Origin: Cochliopodium minus
Lineage: Eukaryota > Discosea > Himatismenida > Cochliopodiidae
DNA length: 64,000 bases
Assembly (NCBI GenBank): GCA_024220525.1
Contig: JAMYWO010000141.1
Span: 32,769 to 96,768, forward strand
Reading direction: 5' to 3'
The notes under the pieces are model-generated. The model was given only the letters and a program-made list of their open reading frames with translations. It did not search any database and was not told the DNA's origin. A program made the translations under genes and the position numbers. Of the stretch, positions 22,921 through 33,698 are shown one piece after another; position 1 is the stretch's first letter, and each line of letters opens with the position of its first letter.

Positions 22921-23766
22921 ATGGATAAAGATAGAGAGATTTCAAAAAAAAAAAGATCAAAAAATCTATGTTTAATTTGCTCAAACTCAAAGACCACTCA
23001 CCCAAAAAAATTTAAACCAGGGAATAAAACATGCAATGATTGCTTATTGAAACACAAAGAAAAAAGAAGACAAAAAGCACTTTTAGGAAAATGTATAAAC
23101 TGTAGAAACGATAAAAGATTGGTCCCAGAAAAATTCAGAGGACTAAACAAAACATGCGATGATTGCTTGTTGAAAAACCACATAAGAGTAACTAAAAAAT
23201 CAAACAAGCGGACGAAAGCAGACTTGGAGAGGATGCTGCTTCTAAAAAAAGAGACAGAGAAAGTGGTCCATCATGTTATAAGAATCGAATTTTCAAAGAG
23301 CAATGAAGAAGATGAATGGGAAGAGGAAAAAGAAAATAAAAGGGTTAAGAAAGAGGAAATAAAGAAAGAAGAAGTAAAAGAACAAAAAGTAAAAGAAGAG
23401 GTAATGAAAAAAGAGAAAATAAATGGAGAGGAAGTCGTAGATTTCAAGAAAAGAGATTTCAAGATCGAAGATTTAAAGAGTGGAGATTATAAGATAGGAC
23501 AGTTCATGAAGAGTGAGGGAGGTGGATGGGTTGGCGAGATTTCTCCTTTGAATTCCACTCATTTATCGAGCATTTCTCCTTTTAAGTCTTTGAATGTTTT
23601 GTCAGAGATCTGTTATAATATTGCTTGCAAAAAAAAGGAACAAAATAATTATAACACCTATAATTATTGTTCCAACCAAGAAGAGACTGATTCTACTTTT
23701 GAAGATAGTCTTATTGATGAAGATGAGGATTTTGATCAGGTTCATCTCAAACAAAGGAATACTTGA
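22921..23766 (+). CDS. protein with two tandem CxxC-CxxC zinc motifs
   Basis: Single exon, 281 residues. Two similar units lie in the first 90 residues: CLICSNSK then KTCNDCLLKHKEKRR, and CINCRNDK then KTCDDCLLKNHIR; each is C-x2-C, about 20 residues with a PxKF or PEKF element, then C-x2-C, as in a small zinc ribbon. A long lysine/glutamate-rich coiled segment follows (EEIKKEEVKEQKVKEE), then a serine- and asparagine-rich part and an acidic tail (DEDEDFDQ). A basic N-terminus plus paired zinc ribbons suggests DNA or RNA binding in the nucleus. I do not recognise the family. Single-base repeats of lysine and glutamate codons make the middle low complexity. Confidence 0.65.
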   Translation: MDKDREISKKKRSKNLCLICSNSKTTHPKKFKPGNKTCNDCLLKHKEKRRQKALLGKCINCRNDKRLVPEKFRGLNKTCDDCLLKNHIRVTKKSNKRTKADLERMLLLKKETEKVVHHVIRIEFSKSNEEDEWEEEKENKRVKKEEIKKEEVKEQKVKEEVMKKEKINGEEVVDFKKRDFKIEDLKSGDYKIGQFMKSEGGGWVGEISPLNSTHLSSISPFKSLNVLSEICYNIACKKKEQNNYNTYNYCSNQEETDSTFEDSLIDEDEDFDQVHLKQRNT

Positions 23767-24398
23767 TAAAGAGAATTCATCTCAAATCTAATCAAAAAAT
23801 TAAATGTTTTATTTTCAAAATCTTGAATATTAATAATGTTTTTCATTTTGTTTTTATCAAATAATATTACCTTGTTGATACCCATTTGAAAGATATCTGT
23901 AGAATTAAATTTAGAACCATTATGAACTTCTTTCAATTTAAAGGATTGTTTTGAGAAGAAGAGGGATTAAAGTTGTTAAGAATCACCAAAAATTTAATAA
24001 TGGATCAGATAATCTAGAAGAAAATCCAAGAACAATTCAAAATAGATAAAATTCTAAAACTAGAGTTTAAAAAATGTTAAGGAAAAGAAAGCTAATTAGA
24101 GTTTAAAGTGTTTATTTGACAAGAAAAGATTTTCTATTTATTTAATAAAAAAAATTTATTTAAAAAATCATATTATGTTTAATTTTGCACTATTTATGTC
24201 ATGTTCCAGCTTGTTTTTCATCGTAAACAAACATTTATTGCTCAAAATGAAATAGACAAGCCAAATGACGAACATTGGAGCAAGAGAAAGGTAAAACCTT
24301 CCTGTCCTACTTATTTCTTGATATTTGGGTTTGTCCACAGTTGTTCTAGCAAATCAAAAAAAGGAAATTTTAAATTCACAAAGATTTAATTTTAAATT
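23767..24398. other. intergenic region, no convincing gene
   Basis: This AT-rich stretch is about 630 bp. A plus-strand frame at 24201-24389 has one plausible segment (TFIAQNEIDKPNDEHWSKRK) next to GTAAAA and a later CCACAG, which might be an isolated exon or a relic, but no start or continuation can be supported. Confidence 0.35.
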
Positions 24399-24461
24399 TA
24401 TTCTTATTCTTATTTTTTTTAATTTTTTATTTTACTAAAAAAGATTTTTATTGTTTTATTG

Positions 24462-24492
<31 letters not shown>

Positions 24493-24545
24493 ATTTTTTA
24501 TTTTTTATTTTTTATTTTTTATTTTTTATTTTTTATTTNATTACC
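24399..24545. repeat. (TTTTTTATTT)n simple repeat with ambiguous base
   Basis: Repeats of a 7-11 nt T-rich unit with single A bases run up to an N at 24539. The abrupt change to mixed sequence right after the N suggests a sequence gap or a join. Confidence 0.85.
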
Positions 24546-25223
24546 GCTCCCTTCAGTCAAATCTTCTGGTAAGAACTTAATAAAGAGGGTGAAACTATCA
24601 TTGGTTTTAATCTTTTTAAGTTTAATTTAATAATAATTGTTATATTTTTTAAAAAAATATTTACCTTCAAATGTCTAGTGTTTGTTTCCCCAAGAAAAGA
24701 AGGAAACAGAGAATTAAACGTGGTCCACAAATTGTTCTCACAGTCTCCAAATATTGATTTAAAAGATTTAAAAAATGTTGAGGAGATAAGAGATTATATA
24801 TTTGTTTTTGTTTTGTCGAACAAAAAAAATGAGATGTTGTGAAATAAAAAGAATAAAAATCTCGATGTTCTTTAGAGCTTGGAAAATTAGTAGTGTCAAT
24901 ATTCTCACTTAAATCCACAAGCATATCTCCGGGAGAAAGAGGTTTGTCAGATGATGTGGTGAGGATCATTTTGAATTTTTTTTTCGTTAGGCATTTCAAA
25001 GTAATTTCCTTATAAAAATTGTTTCCATGTATAATTGTTTTACCTCGATCTTGTTATCAATCTCCAATTTTTTAAATATAGGTGAGAATTTGTCAATAAT
25101 TTGTTCTGCATTATCAAATCCCAATATATTTTTAAAGAAAAAAGAGAATCTTCTAAATATATACTCCAATATTTTATTTTTTTACTTTGGCTTTATTGAT
25201 GGTTTGAATGATAATTTAATCAT
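24541..25223 (-). CDS. partial unknown gene, 3' end lost at the gap
   Basis: Several minus-strand exons read well together: a block from about 25223 (IKLSFKPSIKPK), an exon spanning about 25054-25165 (FKNILGFDNAEQIIDKFSPI), an exon from about 25008 (ITLKCLTKKKFKMILTT, then LSENIDTTNFPSSKEHRDFY), a block at about 24665-24740 (ENNLWTTFNSLFPSFLGE) and a last piece at 24541-24605 (NDSFTLFIKFLPEDLTEG) that ends at the N. Donor and acceptor signals are present but I could not fix every join. The family is not recognised. It may be continuous with the damaged frame to its right, in which case the whole is a pseudogene. Confidence 0.4.
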
Positions 25224-25859
25224 TTGATCAAAAATTTTCTCTATCCTAGAGATGTTCAAAAGTTTACAACAGTTTAAATTTGGTAAGCTAATAATTAATA
25301 TCCGCTAACATAAATTTTGGACATGTCTATCTCTATCCACAATGATGAGCATACTTTCATTTTCTCCATTCAAGCCTATTTTTCTTAATGAAAAGGATAA
25401 ATATCTTTTGAAAAATTGATCTCATCAAATAATGTTTATATTTTTTGTGTTATTCCAATGATGATCTAAATGTGTTGGATAATTTTAAGATTGTTTGTGA
25501 ATAAGGAACTTTTTTTTTTAGTTTTTTCAAATGAATGCTTTTTAAAATCAAAATAGGTTGGAAAATGATTACCAAATTCAAAATATCTTGTAAATAATTT
25601 GGAGCTATTGAAATCTGGGATATCTTTAGCAAACATTATTCTATAGATAAAAGTTCTACAACAATACGGCTCAAATGTTAGATAATATTTATTTATTTTT
25701 TTTTTCTTCAAATTTGAATCTTCAATAAATTGAGATTCTACCATCATATAACTTTTGATAATCAAAATATCATCCTTTCAAAGGTGAGATACTATATAAT
25801 TGATCAATGAGATCCAAATAATCGCATAAGTTGATTAAAATTGATCTTTTTTCTGACAT
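25224..25859 (-). pseudogene. decayed F-box/leucine-rich-like reading frame
   Basis: Beginning at ATG 25859 the frame reads ILINLCDYLDLIDQLYSISPLK, which has an F-box flavour, then needs a one-base shift near 25780 to continue as DDILIIKSYMMVESQF and on through TFEPYCCRTFIYRIMFAKD. Further along, a frame reading GENESMLIIVDRDRHVQNL meets an in-frame TAG at 25305-25307 and then goes on as RILIISLPNLNCCKLLNIS. Two independent disruptions in otherwise protein-like sequence point to a pseudogene, although mis-sequenced homopolymers could explain the shift. It probably belonged with the exons at 24541-25223. Confidence 0.45.
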
Positions 25860-25935
25860 TTTTATTAACAAATTTTCAATTGATGAAAATATGAAAGAAA
25901 ATTTATTTAAATAAAAAATTATCTCAATAAAAATT

Positions 25936-28900
25936 ATGAAAAAAATTCCTAACAATTTGATAAAAAGCTATACCAAGGAATTTGCAAATAAGAAAAATCC
26001 CTTTGTAAGCTCTATTTTTAAATTCAAATCGCCATTTTTGGGGAAAATTTTTCAAAAATCCTTCTATTCAATAGGTAAATAACATAAATTAATATATAGT
26101 CATTAATTAAATTAAAGATGTTAAAGGAAAGATAAATAAAGAAAAGCTCTTCCAAGAGGCCATAAATAAAATCAAAGATAATACTGTTCCTTTTGAATAT
26201 TATAAACAATATAGGGAGATATTGGGGACAGAGAAATGGAAGTTACTTGAAGAAATAAAGGATGTAATAGAATCAGAGGCAGAAAGGATCTTTATCGAAG
26301 CAACAAAGGAAATTGAAGAGGGCAAAAAGTCTTTAAGGGATTACAGCAAATATGAGCAAAAAATGGGGGAAGGAAGGTGGAAAGCTTTGGGAAGTATAGA
26401 GGCAGAAAGGATCTTTATCGAAGCAACAAAGGAAATTGAAGAGGGGAAAAAGTCTTTAAAGGATTATAGAAAATATAAGCAAAAAATGGGGGAAGGAAGG
26501 TGGGAAGCTTTGGGAAGTATAGAGGCAGAAAGGATCTTTATCGAAGCAACAAAGGAAATTGAAGAGGGCAAAAAGTCTTTAAAGGATTACAGCAAATATA
26601 AGCAAAAAATGGAGGAAGGAAGGTGGGAAGCTTTGGGAAGTATAGAGGCAGAAAGGATCTTTATCGAAGCAACAAAGGAAATTGAAGAGGGCAAAAAGTC
26701 TTTAAAGGATTACAGCAAATATAAGCAAAGATGGGGACTTTTTGAATGGAATGAATTGGGAGATTTAGAAAAAATGAGATCACCAAAATTTTTCTCTTCA
26801 TCTTCCTACGTGATTGACAATAAATTAAATGAAGCAGCACTGATTTGCAATATACCAAAAGTACCAAAAGAAAATAAGAAATTCAATTCCTTTGAAGAAA
26901 AAAAGAGAGATTTTCTAAATGAAAGAGAAGAAATTAGCAAATCCCTCAACGATATTTCTTTCGAAGATTTTGAGCAATTCATGAATGATGGACATTTCCC
27001 AAAGATTAACCTAACAAAAGAAAGAAGGGAAATTTTATATTCTTGGTTACATACTATTCGCTCATTTAATTCTTGTGGTACTGGAAGATGCAAATTGCTT
27101 TCCGCAGAAAAGGGAGCTGGGAAAACTTCACTGATAAGGTAAACAAAATTTTTTCCTTTTTTTTTTAAAAGAAAACTCATTTAATTTATTGTTAGATTAT
27201 TTGTGGAATTCATAGGGAAAAACTATCCCAACCTTATGTTAATTTACATCAATTATGAAATAATGAAGACTTTGAGCATACATACAACTCAATCTTTGGA
27301 TGATTTGAGAATCTTTGCCGCACAAAAGAGATATTCAGATCTGAAAGGAATAATAAATACGAGAACTGATCTCCAAAATGAACACAACATCTTTACATTC
27401 TACTTTATTGATGAAATTCAAGAAATGTTTAAAGCCAAAATTTTTGGGGATGACGATGTTGGAAAGATGATAGAGGATATAGGAAGTTTGAAGACAATGG
27501 GAGAAAATTTCTCCAATGAATTGGCAGTTGTGAGTGGTAGCTCTTCTCATGTCGTTTCTTTATGTTTTGGTAATTATAAGCTTGCTAGGGGCTCAAAATT
27601 AGAAGAATTTCCTGCATATAATGGGACATCATTCAACAATGGAAAATACCAATCTCAATCGCTCTATTATGCATTTACAAGTTTGACACTCTGGAAAAGC
27701 CATCTGAATGATATCCTTCAAAATGGAAGTGGTGAATTTCTTGGGGAAAATGGGATTCTCGTACTTAAAGAAATTATCAAATCAGATGTTCTTATGGAAT
27801 TGTTGTACAGAGTAACTGGGGGAAACTGGAGGGAATTGATCAACTTCCTCAACACTAAAGAATTAGTACCTAAAGAGGATCAATCTTCTCTAGAACAGAT
27901 TATTTTCGATTCATTGTCGAAAATAAAAGCAGACTTAACACAACCATCGTTCTATCTCTTGAGGCTAATCAGTTATCATTACGATAAATCAATGGTGATC
28001 GACAAAGATCCTTCCTATTCCATTGATACTTTTTCAATGGAATTTATTACTCTGGATACACTTCTATCCTATTGGAATAGAGGAATGGATATTTATGAAG
28101 GAAAAAAAGAGAATGATAAAACACTGCCACTGCCTGTTCCAACTGATGATGAATATAAACAACTATCTATAGTAAAAGACAGAGTGATGTATCTTGATTT
28201 CTTTGTTGATAAATTGAATCTCTCTTATCGACCATCAAATGATAGAGTATCTGGGATATTCATTAACAAGAAATTGCTTTTGGATCAAATATGGACAGGA
28301 AGATTTCAAATCCCTCAAGAAGTTTTATTTACTCTGATCTATCCTGAATTTAAAGGAACATCACATGAAAAACTATCCTTCAAACTAATGCTTGAGGATC
28401 CCAAAATTGGACCTGAATTGAAACCAATTAACTCTGAAGGGAAAGAATTGACTCATTATCCAACTTTCAAAAACAAGCTACTCTTTGAAAAGTACAATGG
28501 GATTGATGATTACATTCATCCTCTTTTCGTAATTGATCCAAATAAACCTCCCAAAAAGGGAAAGCTTTCCTTTTACATCAAGGAAAAAGATGATAAGGAT
28601 GTCGATTATAGTAATCTTCATCCAATCACCTTTGATGATTTCTTGGATACTCTCTTCAAAATAGGAGATGGAGCAAAAGATATTGGTGCTGATGCCCTCT
28701 TTGTAAGAAAGCATTTTCTCTCTGGTTCCAAAATTATAACTGCCAAAGAACTCAATCAACTGGGTTTGAAATTAGAAGATCTGCCCCAAAGTGAAACAAA
28801 CCAGGAGAAATTCCTCTATGAAATAGTGATTGATCAAAGAAAAGCAGGACATGCTGATTTGGGTTTGAGATCAATAGAAGATGGATTCAACAGAGTCATC

Positions 28901-29302
28901 AATTTGTTGATTGACGATAATGGAGTGTGTCGCATACCTCAAATAGGAAAAAATTTCTTCATTTCGCGTGTTTTGGCATCACTAAATCCCATTGCTAAAA
29001 AATTGGAATATAGCAACAACAATAAACCAAAGGATGAGTATCTCTCTTCAAAAACATCTTTGAGCATTCATAATGCTGATTTTTGCTTTGATATGATAAA
29101 GAGGAAGGGAATGAATACTTTAGAAGAAAAGGAAGAAAGAAAAAAATTCCACTATCCTCAAATTTTCACTTTGAATAATAAGAGACTTTCTCCAATCTTC
29201 AAAAAATATAGATCTATTCTTAGGTTATACAAAATGTCCGTATATTATGGTCTTGATGACCCAAATGACCTCGATTACAAAGAATTGATTGAAATAAATT
29301 GA
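25936..29302 (+). CDS. Crinkler/RHS-like P-loop NTPase with internal repeats
   Basis: Three exons (25936-26074, 26118-27138, 27196-29302) join in frame for 1088 residues. The first exon, found by extending the frame left, gives a basic hydrophobic N-terminus (MKKIPNNLIKSYTKEFANKK), possibly a targeting signal; the LFLAK header of classic Crinklers is absent. Residues about 95-255 hold four copies of a 41-residue unit (EAERIFIEATKEIEEGKKSL, then KDYSKYKQKMGEGRWEALG). Then come a Walker A motif (LSAEKGAGKTSLIR) and a likely Walker B (FTFYFIDEIQEM). The large C-terminal part is unassigned. This repeat-plus-P-loop layout is seen in Crinkler and retrotransposon-hot-spot-like families of fungi, oomycetes and protists. 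A role as nuclear effector, or in conflict with mobile DNA, is inference. Confidence 0.7.
26276..26740 (+). repeat. 123-bp coding tandem repeat, about four units
   Basis: GAGGCAGAAAGG recurs at 26276, 26399, 26522 and 26645, exactly 123 bp apart. Units two to four differ at only a few bases, including synonymous sites, so the expansion is recent. The last unit is incomplete. Confidence 0.92.
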
Positions 29303-29379
29303 TTTATTTTTTCTCCAAATCAAATTTATATTTTATTTTTGAAAGAGATCAAAATAAACAAAAAAATTGAAAAAAAAAG

Positions 29380-32300
29380 ATGAAACTCATAATACTCGCC
29401 TTATTTGCAATTTTATATATCACCAAAATAAATGCAGGCAAAAAAATTTACATCCTTCCTTCATTCAATTATTTAATTTATTTTATGATTTAAATAAAAG
29501 ATGCTTGTACTTTCACATCTGGACAATTATACAGACCATCACAATTAAGAGCATGTTTTAATTTAATTCCATTGAATTCAACCATCAAAGCAAATACATT
29601 GACCCAATTAAATTATTTAACACAGCTTTACTCATATACCAACCTCGTTAAAACGAATTTGGCACCATATAATCTTCAAGTAGATCTTGTTGCAGGATTG
29701 AACAATATCTCATCAGCCACTTTTGTCTCCGATTTCGATTTCCATTCTGCACTCAACAAATTATTTTCTACCTTATATGATGCACATACTGGTAAAATAG
29801 GAATCTTTAAATAATAACAAACATATTTTTTAAATCTATAATTCAACCTTAATATTTAAAGATTATTAAGGGGATTAATTGATAATTAATAAATTTTATG
29901 TTTTCATCTAATGATTTAATTTTTTTTTAGTTTATAATCCACCAACTCCATACCTTTCATTTCAAATCTGCAGACCATACTTTTTGTATGTCAACCAAAC
30001 CCCCTCTTCTTTGAACATTTCCACTTTCTCCAACTTTCCCTGCTACACTGGTAATAGAAGCAGCCTTAATCAAGTAATAAATACCATAGAAGGAATTCCA
30101 GTTTACCAATACATCAACAATTTAGGTACTTCCAAAAAAAAATTTTAAAATAAAAAATTTTATTTTTTTGATTTTAAATTTTCCTGATTTTTATTTTTGA
30201 AATATTTCTAAATTTTTTTTATTTTTTATTTTTTCAATATTAATTTTAAATTTTTTTTTTCATGATTAAATAGGTTCAAGAGGAGGATACTACAAAGATC
30301 CATCAGTGAGATTCAATTCAGGGCTTAGATTATAGTAAATGAACTGATTTAAATTTTTTTATCAATATTTTAATTAATTCTTATTTTCATTAATTTAATT
30401 TTTTTTTTTTTCATTTTAATTATTTTCATTATTTTAATTTTTTAATTTTTTTTAAATTATTTTAATTTTTTAATTATTTTATTATTTTAATTTTTTTTTT
30501 AATTTTTTAAATTTGAATTTAATTTTTATTAATTCCTCAAAAAAAGTTCACTTGGAACCTTGACGTTTATGGACCTTCCAACATCAGATTCATACATCTG
30601 GACATATGCCAATGGAAGCAGTGAAACACATAACTATTTTTTTCAAGCAACCGCCTCCTATGCAAATTTGGCCGCCTTTCAAAGTCAGATACCCTCCCTT
30701 TCTTCTAAAAGATCTTCGAAAGAAGCCAAAGAAAAAAGTAAAATTAAAAACTTATTTAATATTTTTCTTATTTAAAATAAATGATTAAAATAAATAATTA
30801 TTGTGCTTATTTAATATTTTTCTAATTTAAAATAAATAATTATTTTACTTATTTAAAATCAAAACTTTTACTTTTGATTCATTTTCAATCTTTTTATTTT
30901 ATTGATAATTTTTTTTTTTGTTTAATTTTTATTTATTTTTTCAAAAACTTTGGATGCCTGATTCTTAATTTTTTTTGATATTAAATTTGCACATTTCATA
31001 TATTTTCTTTGTAATTTAGTTTGTAATTAAAATTTTTTTTTTTTTGTTCAAAAGATCCTTTCCACTTTCTTCCTCCTTCCATTTATGAAAAGACCATTGA
31101 CGCTGGTTACAAACCCTCTTCTCTTCCAAAAAAAAGAGCTACTCCCTCTTATACTCCCATTGAAAACTCCATTGACAATTCCGTTTCGTAATAAAAAAAT
31201 AAAAAAATAAAAATACAAAAAACATACAAAAAAAAAAACATGATCAAAAATGAAACAAATTAAAAAATAATAAATAAAAAATAAAAAAAACATACAAAAA
31301 AAAAATACGATCAAAAACAAATTAAAAAATAATGAATAAAAAATAAAAGAAATATGATCAAAAAACAAATATGATCAAACAAAAATAAATTTAAAAAAAA
31401 TTAAAAATAAAAAAAAAAAAAATAAAACAATAAATAAAAAAAAAATAAAAGATATGGAACCTTCACAGCCAGTAATGGATCCACCACTTACTATTTGAGA
31501 GTTTCTACTTTTAGTTCAGCTAAAACTGGAGCTGCTCTTACTGCTTGGTCCAATTCTTTCCTCAACACTTCCGTTAATTTCATCAAAACCGCCGTAAATG
31601 CAAACAAAAGAAGGGTTATAAGTAAAAATTCTATTTTCAATTATTTTTTTTAATTTTTTGATTTTTTTTTTTTTTAAAAATTTTTTGATTTTTTGTTTTT
31701 TTTAATTAATTTTTTTTTTTGAAAAATAAAAAAAAAATTTTTCATTAATTTTAAATTACAATTTAATTATTTTATTTTAATTCCTATTGCTAATTTTAAA
31801 TTTTTCAAAATTATTGATAGTTGATGTTAGAAATAATGGAGGAGGGTAACTTATATTTTTAAATTTTTTTTTTTTTAATTAATTTTAAGATTTTAATTTG
31901 AAATATTTTAAAATTATTTTTTTTCAATATTTTTTTTTGTTTTTTATTTTTTATTTTTTTTTATTTCATTTTTTTTTTTAGATTTGTTTACCTCTCGAGA
32001 CTGTTGAGTTCAATAATCGTTCCTTCTTGGTTCATCTCTTCAACAGATCGCCTCAACTACACCAAAGAAGCGCTCAACGTTCCCAATGATGTTCGTATTA
32101 CCAACCTTTCTACTGTCATAATCCAAAATAATGGTCTCGGTATTCTTGGTAAAGAAAAAAATTATTTTTAAATAATTTTCAAGAAAACTAAACATATTTT
32201 TTTATTTTTTTATAATTTTTACTTATTTTTTATCTTTTTTTTATTTTTAAATAAATTCATAAATAATTTTCTTTCTTATTTTTAAATTTATTTGTTATTT

Positions 32301-33593
32301 TTTATTATTTTTTCATTTTTTTTTATTTCATTTCTCAATAGGTGACAACAACCCATATAATGGCAATTCGATCAGCAATTCTCAAGCAGTAAATTGTTAT
32401 GTGAACAATCCTGTTACATTCTCTGGACGCAGTGGAGACAATTACACTGCCAAATTCTTTTTAAGTAAAATTATTGTTTTTTTTTAAATAAAAACTTTTG
32501 TTTTTTATAATTATGTATTAGAATTTATTTCTATTATTTTTTTTAATTTTTTTTTTTTATTAAAAAAATAAAGATACTCCAGCAACAACGTACACAACAA
32601 ATATCGTGAATTCTGCAGATTTGGATTTAGTGGTTCTTACAGATGGTCTTTGTGGATCTGCTTGCAGTCAATTCGTTTCAAAAATGTGGAGTAAAGGAAA
32701 AGTAAGGTAATTTTGAATACAAAAAAAAAAAAAGTAAAATTAAAATTTAAAAGAAAATTAATTCTTTTTCTTGTTTTTACAAAGAATTGTTGGAATTGGA
32801 GGTATTCCTAATCAACCTATGGAGTCTAGTTCTTTTGCTGGTGGTGCAGTTTATAGGTGGACTCAGTTGACGAATGTTCAATCTGGTGGTAGAATTGCTG
32901 CTCTCCCCACTACTGCTACTACAAGTAAGAACAAGAACTAACAAAAAAAAAATTTTTAATTCTGTCAAAATTTTTAAATTCTTCACTTTTAAAAAAAAAA
33001 AAAGGTTTGAATTTTTATGAGGCATACATTAATGATCAAAACATCCCTAGAGAATTTACTAGAATTCCGTGTGATCTTTGTATTTTTTCTTTAAAAAAAA
33101 ATTTTCTCTTTTTCTTTTTCTTAAAATTTCATTTTAACACCAAAAAGTAATTCCTAATTGGGATATCTACACTGGTTCAACTTTTGATCTTAATCAAACA
33201 GCAGCCAATTATTACGACACTGCGTTCTTGGCTACTTTTAGTGGTTCCCCAAACGATCTCCCTAGTTTTGTTCCTGACAGTTCTTTCATTTGTTACAATC
33301 CCTCCTCTAATTCTCCTACCACTATTTCCCCAACCACCACTACTTCCCCTACCACTACTAATCCTTCAACTAATCCTTCTACCAACCCTTCTTCTTCTCC
33401 AACTACCATCCCTTCCACCAATCCTTCTAATAGTCCTTCTACCTCCCCAACCACCAGCCCAACTACCGTCCCCTCCAGCAATCCTTCAACTAATTCACCT
33501 ACAACAACCCCTTCTACCTCCACTTCTTTCTCAAATTCAATTTCTTTTTCTTTTGTTCTTTTAATTATTTTTGTTTTTATTTCTTTTGCATAA
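29380..33593 (+). CDS. S41-family (CPAF-like) protease copy 1, GPI-anchored
   Basis: About 14 exons and about 700 residues. Exon 1 is a signal peptide (LIILALFAILYIT); mature sequence starts with DACTFTSGQLYRPSQLRACF. Exon 2 ends with YDAHT, where the histidine matches the catalytic His of CPAF-type S41 proteases. A later exon reads LDLVVLTDGLCGSACSQF, where the GSAC serine is the predicted nucleophile. The preceding block (FVYLSRLLSSIIVPSWF) and following one (RIVGIGGIPNQPM) are shared by all copies. The C-terminus has an 80-residue serine/threonine/proline stalk (33300-33530) and then a hydrophobic tail (FVLLIIFVFISFA) typical of a GPI signal. Intron 1 begins with GC (29438) where sister genes have GT. 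Exon coordinates in the middle are approximate. It probably digests external protein. Confidence 0.82.
31190..31455 (+). repeat. intronic AT minisatellite in S41 copy 1
   Basis: Within the intron after the SIDNSVS exon, a unit of roughly 65 nt containing AAACATACAAAAAAAAA and a GATCAAAAA element is repeated about three times with decay. This intron is A-rich on the coding strand, whereas the other introns of the gene are T-rich. Confidence 0.65.
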
Positions 33594-33698
33594 AATTTAA
33601 ATTAAATTACGAAAAGCAATATCTTCCTCTTATCATAAATTATTGAGAACAAAAAAAAAAAAATTTTTCAAAAACTAAATAAAAAATGGTTTAATTGT

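Noticed and set aside
26276-26740. Regularly spaced repeats resembling a CRISPR array
   Set aside because: The 123-bp units are contiguous, coding and without unique spacers, and lie in a spliced eukaryotic gene.
33293-33523. Minus-strand glycine/valine/glutamate repeat frame
   Set aside because: It is the complement of the Ser/Thr/Pro stalk codons of S41 copy 1, which lies in a spliced, conserved gene.
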